DNA from: Anaerofustis stercorihominis
GTDB taxonomy: Bacteria; Bacillota; Clostridia; Eubacteriales; Anaerofustaceae
Length of the DNA stretch: 64,000 nucleotides
Assembly (NCBI RefSeq): GCF_024623185.1
Contig: NZ_JANJZK010000002.1
Location: 62,001 to 126,000, forward strand
Direction: 5' to 3'
A program made the translations under genes and the position numbers. Each line of letters opens with the position of its first letter. The first letter of the stretch is position 1. Under the pieces are notes generated by a model. The model did no database searches and was not told the origin of the DNA. It saw nothing but the letters and a program-made list of their open reading frames with translations. This document shows, piece by piece, positions 61,995 through 64,000 of this stretch.

Positions 61995-63185
61995 ATGACT
62001 ATTAAGGATTTAATCGAAAAAAGAGCAAAAGTGTGGGAAACTGCAAAGAACTTTGTGGAAACTCACGAAGACAAGAATGGTGTGCTTTCCGATGAGGATA
62101 CAGCAACCTACAACAAGATGGAGAAGGAAATCGAGGATTTGACAGCTGCTATCGACCGTCAGCAGAGAGCAGAACGCAGAGAAGCAGAACTTGCAAAGCC
62201 TGTTAATTCTCCGATTACCGGTAAGCCTTTTATGGGTGATGCCAAGGAAGTAAAGAAGGGTCGTGCTTCCGATGCTTATAAGGATGCGATGCTTTCTGCA
62301 ATGCGTTCTAATTTCCGTAATGTAAGCAATGTACTTCAGGAAGGTGTAGATGCCGATGGTGGCTACCTTGTGCCGGAAGAGTATGACCGCAGACTTATTG
62401 ATGTGCTTGATGGTGAGAACATCATGCGTAGCCTTGCTACAAAGATTACTACTGCAGGTCAGCACAAAATCAACATCGCAGCTACCAAGCCTGCAGCAGC
62501 ATGGATTGAGGAAGGTGGAGCATTATCTTTTGGTGATGCAACATTCGACCAGATTTATCTTGATGCCTACAAGCTTCATGTAGCAATCAAGGTTACTGAA
62601 GAGTTGCTTTATGACAATGCCTTCGGTCTTGAAAACTACATCATCACTCAGTTCGGTAAGGCTTTAGCAAATGCCGAAGAGGATGCATTCCTTAACGGTA
62701 ATGGTACTGGAAAGCCTACTGGTATCTTCGCAGCAAACGGTGGTGGTCAGATTGCAGCAACTCTTACTGCAGCTATCAAGTCCGATGACCTTATCGATTT
62801 GGTATATGGTCTTAAGAGACCTTATCGTAAGAACGCATCTTTCATCATGAATGATGCAACATTGGCTTCTATCAGAAAGCTTAAGGACAACAACGGAGCA
62901 TATATCTGGCAGCCTTCTTACAAGGAAGGAGACCCTGACAGAGTGCTTGGTTATGCTGTTCACACTTCTGCTTTTGCACCTACAAATGCGATTGCATTCG
63001 GTGATTATAGTTACTACAACATCGGTGACCGTGGTTCTCGTTCTTTTGCAGAACTTCGTGAACTTTTCGCTGGTAACGGCATGGTTGGTTATGTAGCCAA
63101 GGAAAGAGTCGATGGTAAGCTTATCCTTCCTGAAGCAGTACAGATCTTAAAGCTTAAGGAAGAAACTGCAACTACTAAGGGTTAA
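61995..63185 (+). CDS. Major capsid protein, HK97 fold
   Basis: 396 residues after AAGGAGG. An N-terminal charged coiled coil (1-75) is the delta domain likely removed by the protease. The HK97 core holds GYLVPEEYDRRLIDVL, AAWIEEGGALSFGDATFDQIYLDAYKLHVAIKVTEELLYD, EEDAFLNGNGTGKPTGIF and RVDGKLILPEAVQIL. It is well expressed by codon use and lies in the standard order. Confidence 0.96.
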   Translation: MTIKDLIEKRAKVWETAKNFVETHEDKNGVLSDEDTATYNKMEKEIEDLTAAIDRQQRAERREAELAKPVNSPITGKPFMGDAKEVKKGRASDAYKDAMLSAMRSNFRNVSNVLQEGVDADGGYLVPEEYDRRLIDVLDGENIMRSLATKITTAGQHKINIAATKPAAAWIEEGGALSFGDATFDQIYLDAYKLHVAIKVTEELLYDNAFGLENYIITQFGKALANAEEDAFLNGNGTGKPTGIFAANGGGQIAATLTAAIKSDDLIDLVYGLKRPYRKNASFIMNDATLASIRKLKDNNGAYIWQPSYKEGDPDRVLGYAVHTSAFAPTNAIAFGDYSYYNIGDRGSRSFAELRELFAGNGMVGYVAKERVDGKLILPEAVQILKLKEETATTKG

Positions 63186-63197
63186 GAATAAATAAGT

Positions 63198-63294
63198 GTG
63201 ACACCCTATGACGGCTATTTACTATCCTTTTCTATAGGGATAAAAAATTAAAGCCTATATATAGATATAGGGAATGCCAGTCATAAGGTGTCAC
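63198..63294 (+). repeat. Palindromic repeat element, copy 2
   Basis: About 97 bases with inverted ends GTGACACC (63198-63205) and GGTGTCAC (63287-63294). It shares a 30-base identical block with copy 1 (63208-63237) and further inner pairing: TATGAC/GTCATA, GGC/GCC and CCTATAT/ATATAGG. The outermost pair changes from G-C in copy 1 (GACAG/CTGTC) to C-G here (GACAC/GTGTC), a compensatory change. It lies between the capsid and connector genes. Confidence 0.8.
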
Positions 63295-63316
63295 TGATTA
63301 TTAGGTGGTGATAGAT

Positions 63317-63589
63317 ATGATTGTAAATCTTGATGAGATGAAGGGTTACCTTCGAGTGGACTTTGATGACGATGATGCACTTATCGAAAGTTTCATCACA
63401 ACCGGGCAGAACCTCTGTGCAGATATAGCCAGGTTATCCGTGGATGAACTGGGTGCGATTCCATCATCCAAGATTGCTGTCATGTACGCAGTTGCCTATC
63501 TGTATGAACACAGAGAAGATGCAGACCATCATCAGCTGACCATTTCCCTTCGCTCCCTGCTTGAAGGTGTAAGAAGGAGTGTGTTCTGA
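63317..63589 (+). CDS. Head-tail connector protein (gp6-like)
   Basis: 90 residues from ATG 63317 after AGGTGGTG. MKGYLRVDFDDDDALIESFITTGQNLCADIA and IAVMYAVAYLYEHREDA match the small helical connectors of HK97-like phages, which attach beneath the portal. Its stop overlaps the next start (TGATG). Confidence 0.88.
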   Translation: MIVNLDEMKGYLRVDFDDDDALIESFITTGQNLCADIARLSVDELGAIPSSKIAVMYAVAYLYEHREDADHHQLTISLRSLLEGVRRSVF

Positions 63590-63921
63590 TGGATATTGCA
63601 CTTTTGAATGTGAAGATTACGGTACAGAAGAATGAAACTGTTGTAGATGCCATCGGCAATCATAAGAATATCTGGACTGACTATTACACCTGCTTTGCAA
63701 CCGTAAGTGGCGAAGGTGGTTCTGAAAAGAGTGTGGCAGGTCTTATAGTAGATGATTCTGATGTTTCATTTACAGTCAGATACTGCAGGGCACTCGCAGA
63801 CCTGGATATTACAAAGCACAGAGTTCTTTTTGAAGGCTCTTTATATAATATCGTGTCTGTTGACCACATGAACTACAAGAAGAAATGCCTGAAACTGAAA
63901 TGTGAGAAAGTGAGGAGATAG
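63589..63921 (+). CDS. Phage head closure protein
   Basis: 110 residues. The beta-barrel pattern VKITVQKNETVVDAIGNHKNIWTDYYTCFATVSGEGG and HRVLFEGSLYNIVSVDHMNYKKKCLKLKCEKV fits the SPP1 gp16/HK97 head-tail adaptor family. It closes the head before tail attachment. It is translationally coupled to the connector gene and stops with TAG. Confidence 0.88.
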   Translation: MDIALLNVKITVQKNETVVDAIGNHKNIWTDYYTCFATVSGEGGSEKSVAGLIVDDSDVSFTVRYCRALADLDITKHRVLFEGSLYNIVSVDHMNYKKKCLKLKCEKVRR

Positions 63922-63923
63922 TG

Positions 63924-64000
63924 ATGACAAATGTAAAGATTGATAACCTTGCAGATGAAATCATGAACGGCCTCAAGGAGTATGCTGATTTGGCCACAGA
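63924..64000 (+). CDS. HK97 gp10-like tail component, 3' end outside the window
   Basis: Only 25 codons are visible (MTNVKIDNLADEIMNGLKEY...), starting three bases after the head closure stop with GAGGAG upstream. The opening and position fit the gp10-type morphogenesis protein that follows head closure in this gene order. Confidence 0.7.
   Translation, partial: MTNVKIDNLADEIMNGLKEYADLAT

Overview
The window reads as a chromosome segment of a low-GC anaerobic Firmicute, most likely class Clostridia. AT-rich host genes with AGGAGG ribosome sites, the recO-glycyl-tRNA synthetase-pyruvate phosphate dikinase run, MutS2, a lysine riboswitch and a yjdF riboswitch all fit; the family cannot be fixed from the sequence. 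Host DNA occupies about 1-35.7 kb. A restriction-modification island fills 36.2-42.5 kb, and a prophage-like block runs from about 44 kb to the right edge. The last two regions are visibly richer in G+C and use different codons (more CTT/CGT, GAC, AAG), except for the left part of the restriction island.

Host part. 2-12.6 kb: M16C peptidase (cut by the left edge), penicillin-binding D,D-carboxypeptidase, MutS2, the TrkA-TrkH potassium pair, RecO, glycyl-tRNA synthetase and a small unknown protein. 12.7-16.3 kb: pyruvate phosphate dikinase and an AraC/GyrI regulator whose reading frame carries an in-frame stop. 16.5-26 kb: a large leucine-rich-repeat surface protein and two big hybrid sensor kinases, one with two solute-binding sensor domains, the other fused to a PTS EIIC membrane domain. 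26-31 kb: a lysine riboswitch with terminator in front of an NhaC-family transporter, then a polar amino-acid ABC system. 31-35.7 kb: a DUF3795 protein, a MerR regulator with two DNA-binding domains and a duplicated operator-like sequence, a two-gene ABC-2 exporter, yjdF under a yjdF riboswitch, and rlmD.

Restriction island. Two related cytosine-5 methyltransferases, an McrB-like AAA+ protein and a LlaJI-type nuclease form a four-gene operon with the layout of LlaJI. The promoter carries a 22-bp inverted repeat with a GACGC site in each arm; one site overlaps the -35 box. This is what is expected of the methylation-controlled LlaJI promoter. Composition shifts sharply inside the McrB-like gene, suggesting the specificity half was exchanged. 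A convergent gene with a CGNR-like zinc finger follows.

Prophage block. It begins with a heavily structured untranslated region, a sigma-like protein and a Bro-N/KilAC antirepressor. Replication genes follow (P4-type primase-helicase, VRR-NUC nuclease, SNF2 helicase), then a DUF1492 late regulator, HNH nuclease with a possible cos region, and small terminase with an in-frame amber codon. Next comes a methylation cassette: a short SAM-synthetase homologue, a ParB-adenine methyltransferase fusion and a C5 methyltransferase. A little-understood operon follows (unknown protein, DUF4314, amidoligase, gamma-glutamylcyclotransferase-like protein, zinc ribbon), then the HK97-type head genes (large terminase, portal, ClpP-like protease, capsid, connector, head closure, gp10-like). 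No integrase, CI-type repressor or tail genes are inside the window.

Most notable: the amidoligase/cyclotransferase operon, whose first and third proteins share a C-terminal module and have the same direct-repeat promoter; a palindromic element of about 100 bp present twice in the prophage with compensatory base changes; the GACGC-bearing promoter of the LlaJI-like system; the EIIC-kinase fusion; and the MerR operator repeat embedded in the end of the merR gene.
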